Source: an uncultured Bacteroidales bacterium
GTDB taxonomy: Bacteria > Bacteroidota > Bacteroidia > Bacteroidales > CAIXZF01
Length of the DNA: 64,000 nucleotides
Direction of reading: 5' to 3'
NCBI GenBank assembly: GCA_903923925.1
Contig: CAIXZF010000097.1
Location: 1 to 64,000, forward strand
Below the pieces are notes generated by a model that searched no databases, was not told where the DNA came from, and worked only from the letters and a program-made list of their open reading frames with translations. Positions 61,208-64,000 of the stretch are shown here, piece by piece (within the stretch, counting starts at the first letter, position 1; the number at the start of each line of letters is the position of its first letter). A program made the position numbers and the translations under genes.

Positions 61208-62056
61208 ATGAGACCTATTGTTGTTGGAATTGATTTCTCAGATTGCTCAGTTAATGCTCTTGAGCATGCAATTTCTATCGCACAGAAAGCCCAGCTTGAC
61301 ATTGTGCTGGTGTGGGCAAAAAAACCGGAAGATGCAGAACCTGAATTTCTTAAAACAGGTAAAAATGCCTTAGTTCTTGTAGAGGAACAAATTGGTAAAC
61401 TGATTGAAAAATATCAGCCAATGTTGCCGGATAGCACCATTACATACCATATACGTAAAGGCAAACCTGCAAAAGAGGTTGTTGCTGAAGCTGCTGAGCA
61501 GAATGCATTTATGATTGTGGTAGGTACTCATGGATCCTCTGGCTTCGAGGAAATGTGGATTGGAAGCAATGCAAACAAAATTGTCTCAAACTCTCCTTGT
61601 CCTATTATTACAATTAGGGGAGGAGTAAGCATTGGAAGAGAATTGGCCCATATCGTCCTTCCAATCGATTGTACTATTGAGACCAGGCAGAAAGTGCCGT
61701 TTACTGCGGTAATGGCTAAGCTCTTTAATGCTGAAATTCACGTTGTACTTATACTTACATCAAAAGTAAGCACCATCAGAAGACAAGTTGAAGAATATGC
61801 CGAACAGGCAATTAAATATTTCCACGAGAATAAAATCAAGTACAGAGTGGAGTATCTGCAAACCAAAAATGTAGTGGATGATGTTATAGCATATGCAACT
61901 AAAGTTGATGCTAATCTCATTTCAATAATGACAGAAATGGAGAAATCTGCAAGCAATCTCTGGTTGGGAAGCTATGCTCAACAATTCGTTAATCATTCAC
62001 CATTTCCCGTTTTAACCGTTCATGCCAAACAAATGATGGTAGCACAGACTGTCTGA
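61208..62056 (+). CDS. Tandem-domain universal stress protein (second copy)
   Basis: A 282-residue paralogue of the protein at 59845, the same length and with the same two-domain plan. Domain 1 has G-x2-G-x9-G-S in GTHGSSGFEEMWIGS; domain 2 (TEMEKSASNLWLGSYAQQ) lacks it. It converges on dnaX with a 3-bp gap. The 48 bp before it contain TATATTTACC, a weak match to the -7 box, so it may have its own promoter. Confidence 0.92.
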   Translation: MRPIVVGIDFSDCSVNALEHAISIAQKAQLDIVLVWAKKPEDAEPEFLKTGKNALVLVEEQIGKLIEKYQPMLPDSTITYHIRKGKPAKEVVAEAAEQNAFMIVVGTHGSSGFEEMWIGSNANKIVSNSPCPIITIRGGVSIGRELAHIVLPIDCTIETRQKVPFTAVMAKLFNAEIHVVLILTSKVSTIRRQVEEYAEQAIKYFHENKIKYRVEYLQTKNVVDDVIAYATKVDANLISIMTEMEKSASNLWLGSYAQQFVNHSPFPVLTVHAKQMMVAQTV

Positions 62057-62059
62057 AAA

Positions 62060-63784
62060 TCAGAAGTCTATCTCCAGGTCAAATTCGTCTTTAAGCTTTA
62101 TTATGGCTGGGTTTATCTCAGCCATTTTTTTAAACTTATCCAAAGGTGTGTAAGGCTTATTGTCTTTTTGTGAAATAATAACCTGAGGAGTAAAGTCAAG
62201 CTCGAAGTTGTTCAGTTTATTTCTCAGGAATGAAAGAAGTTCATTTTTCTTTAGGAGTAATTCATCCTCCTGAAGTTTATTGTCAACATCAAGAATGAGC
62301 ATGTTGCCATCCTGCAAATAAGGTTTCCGCTTAGTAAGCGTGATGTAGTAATTTGTTGAAGCAGATCCTTTAAGGTCGATATAAGTTTTCCATGCAGTCA
62401 GCAATTGTTCATTACTGAAACTATCTGATGGTTTATTTTTAGGAGTTGTTTCTTCATCCTGGATATCGGTTTCTTCCTTCTTTTGTTCAGTGGTCAGATC
62501 TTTGATTGATAAACTCCCTTTGCCCATAGTAACCGGCACACTGGTTTTTATATCTGACGCAGGTTTAGGAGGAATACTTTCGATAGCTTTATCAAGTATT
62601 ATTGAAGGTTTTGGTGGACTGACCTTTACAGCTTGAACCTCGCTGATTTCAGGAACTGATTTTTTTTTCTGAATTGTTGTGGTTTCTGCCTGATTCGACA
62701 TTCCACATAACAGTAGTACAAGGATTTCCAGATGCAGGCGTTTGTTGTTCGCAATCCTATAGTTTAAGTCATATTGATTGTTGATCTCTAGTGCCTTAAG
62801 TAAAAAGCCCGGTTGACAAGCCTGGGATTGTTTCAGATAGCGACTGCGAATCATGTCTCCTGCATCAAGCAGCCTTACAGTAGAAGCATCTTTGCACATG
62901 AGCAAATTTCTGAGATGGCTCCCAAATCCACCCATAAAATGCTGTCCGTCAAAACCACGGTCAAGTATGTCATCAATTATTAGAATCGTTTCAGGGAAAT
63001 TGCCGTTCAGAATTCCATCAGTAAGCCTGAAATAATAATCAAAATCCAATACATTCAGGTTCTCTATAACTTTATCATAGGTAACTTCCTTGCCTGAAAA
63101 ACTCACAATCTGGTCGAAAATAGAAAGGGCATCACGCATAGAACCGTCTGCCTTCTGGGCGATAATATGCAATGAATCTTCATCTACCGTTACCTGTTGT
63201 GATCCTGCAACATATTTAAGATGAGAAACAATGCTATCGATTGTAATTCGTTTAAAATCAAAAATCTGGCAACGCGAAAGGATAGTAGGGATAATTTTAT
63301 GCTTCTCAGTTGTAGCCAGAATGAACTTCGCATAAGCCGGAGGTTCTTCCAGCGTTTTTAGAAAAGCATTGAACGCAGAAGCCGATAACATGTGAACTTC
63401 ATCGATGATATATACCTTGTACTTCCCTGTCTGAGGTGGTATCCTTACCTGGTCGACAAGGTTCCTGATATCTTCAACACTATTGTTCGAAGCTGCATCC
63501 AGCTCGTAAATATTAAAAGATGCAGAAGTGTTGAAATTTTTGCAGGATTCGCAGGTGTTACAGGGCTCAATACTCTCTGTTACATTCAGACAGTTTATCG
63601 TTTTTGCAAGAATTCTGGCGCAGGTTGTTTTCCCGACACCTCTGGGCCCACAAAACAAAAATGCCTGTGCCAGCTGATTTTGCCGTATTGCATTTTTTAA
63701 AGTTGTTGTAATAGAAGGTTGCCCCACAACAGTATCAAATGTGGCGGGCCTGTATTTTCTGGCCGATACAATAAAATTCTCCAT
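62060..63784 (-). CDS. dnaX: DNA polymerase III gamma/tau subunit
   Basis: A 574-residue clamp-loader ATPase. Walker A is GPRGVGKTTCARILAK, the zinc finger is in CNTCESCKNF with Cys65 upstream, Walker B is VYIIDEVHML, and SRC motif is LSRCQIFDF. The C-terminal 200 residues (from about 370) are Lys/Pro/Ser-rich and then form a tau-like domain that ends EFDLEIDF. Nothing indicates a programmed frameshift, so only the long form is expected. It is coded 19 bp after the next gene's stop. Confidence 0.96.
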   Translation of the reverse strand: MENFIVSARKYRPATFDTVVGQPSITTTLKNAIRQNQLAQAFLFCGPRGVGKTTCARILAKTINCLNVTESIEPCNTCESCKNFNTSASFNIYELDAASNNSVEDIRNLVDQVRIPPQTGKYKVYIIDEVHMLSASAFNAFLKTLEEPPAYAKFILATTEKHKIIPTILSRCQIFDFKRITIDSIVSHLKYVAGSQQVTVDEDSLHIIAQKADGSMRDALSIFDQIVSFSGKEVTYDKVIENLNVLDFDYYFRLTDGILNGNFPETILIIDDILDRGFDGQHFMGGFGSHLRNLLMCKDASTVRLLDAGDMIRSRYLKQSQACQPGFLLKALEINNQYDLNYRIANNKRLHLEILVLLLCGMSNQAETTTIQKKKSVPEISEVQAVKVSPPKPSIILDKAIESIPPKPASDIKTSVPVTMGKGSLSIKDLTTEQKKEETDIQDEETTPKNKPSDSFSNEQLLTAWKTYIDLKGSASTNYYITLTKRKPYLQDGNMLILDVDNKLQEDELLLKKNELLSFLRNKLNNFELDFTPQVIISQKDNKPYTPLDKFKKMAEINPAIIKLKDEFDLEIDF

Positions 63785-63803
63785 CCTTTCCTATGCCTCT
63801 TTA

Positions 63804-64000
63804 TCAGATTTTAAACAAGGAGTCGTCCACCTTGGTGTTAATTTCAATAGATTCTACAGTAAGTTTCATCGCCTGTCCTCCCATGTCCTGCTGAATTGTG
63901 TAAGGATATTTGAAGCCGTTAACTTCCTTGTAATCCATAAAATCAGTTTGCCCGTCGGGAGTCACTTTTTTAACTTTCAGGGAGCTTAAAACATCGTAAT
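63804..64000 (-). CDS. C-terminal end of a LolA-like/M16 peptidase-associated protein (cut by window edge)
   Basis: The minus strand is open from the window edge to the TGA at 63804-63806, giving about 65 residues: ...KVKKVTPDGQTDFMDYKEVNGFKYPYTIQQD... and TVESIEINTKVDDSLFKI at the end. The D-Y-x-E-V-x-G-x-x-x-P pattern and the end are typical of outer-membrane lipoprotein-sorting (LolA-like) domains, which in Bacteroidota also close some M16-type peptidases. Which of these it is cannot be told from the end alone. Confidence 0.75.
   Translation of the reverse strand, partial: YDVLSSLKVKKVTPDGQTDFMDYKEVNGFKYPYTIQQDMGGQAMKLTVESIEINTKVDDSLFKI

Overview
The window is chromosomal DNA from a member of the Bacteroidota, most likely an anaerobic or facultatively anaerobic member of the Bacteroidales/Marinilabiliales type. 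The evidence is a type IX secretion pair (PorU sortase, PorV), several TAnnTTTG-type -7 boxes in short leaders, low GC, few Shine-Dalgarno sites, and family variants typical of the phylum (DUF4476, TorF-like porin, long PurF, GldJ-less porU-porV). An oxygen-sensitive glycyl radical enzyme points to life with little oxygen. No rRNA, tRNA, CRISPR array, prophage or complete insertion sequence was seen.

Layout. 1-132 is the tail of an unidentified protein. 255-5905 holds porU, porV and ispF. 5893-12178 carries a small anchored protein, an aspartate-type aminotransferase, aspS, a YceI plus b561-like pair, and an ECF sigma factor with a membrane partner. 12360-17005 is a three-gene glycyl radical operon: CoA-acylating aldehyde dehydrogenase, activase without the ferredoxin-like insert, and a glycyl radical enzyme with the residue set of trans-4-hydroxy-L-proline dehydratase. 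17025-25023 is mostly housekeeping (GNAT, four-helix bundle protein, purF, degenerate arginase-fold protein, topA, miaB). 25110-29751 groups an ammonium channel, a two-component pair and an outer-membrane protein. 29797-32748 has asparaginase, TatD nuclease and a family 9 glycosyltransferase whose stop codon lies inside a palindromic repeat array (32731-32938). 32964-38967 has an M13 peptidase, a double OmpA protein and sdhBA without a cytochrome subunit. A methyltransferase pseudogene and a drug/metabolite exporter follow.

40722-53348 is a seven-gene minus-strand glycan operon: ROK regulator or kinase, GH36-like hydrolase, GH2 beta-galactosidase, nucleotidyltransferase, NahK-like N-acetylhexosamine kinase, GH20 hexosaminidase and an alkaline-phosphatase-fold protein. 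Together they suggest trimming of Gal/HexNAc glycans outside the cytoplasm and direct conversion of the freed sugar to a sugar-1-phosphate and then an NDP-sugar. There is no SusC/SusD pair.

53487-64000 has a biotin carrier and biotin carboxylase without a carboxyltransferase, an outer-membrane barrel, UbiX, a duplicated DUF4476 protein, queG-ruvB, two tandem-domain universal stress proteins flanking a SPOR-like secreted protein, dnaX, and the truncated end of a LolA/peptidase-associated protein. The strongest candidates for new biology are the glycyl radical operon, the glycan salvage operon, the arginase-fold protein that has lost most metal ligands, and the palindrome with a 57-bp tandem expansion.
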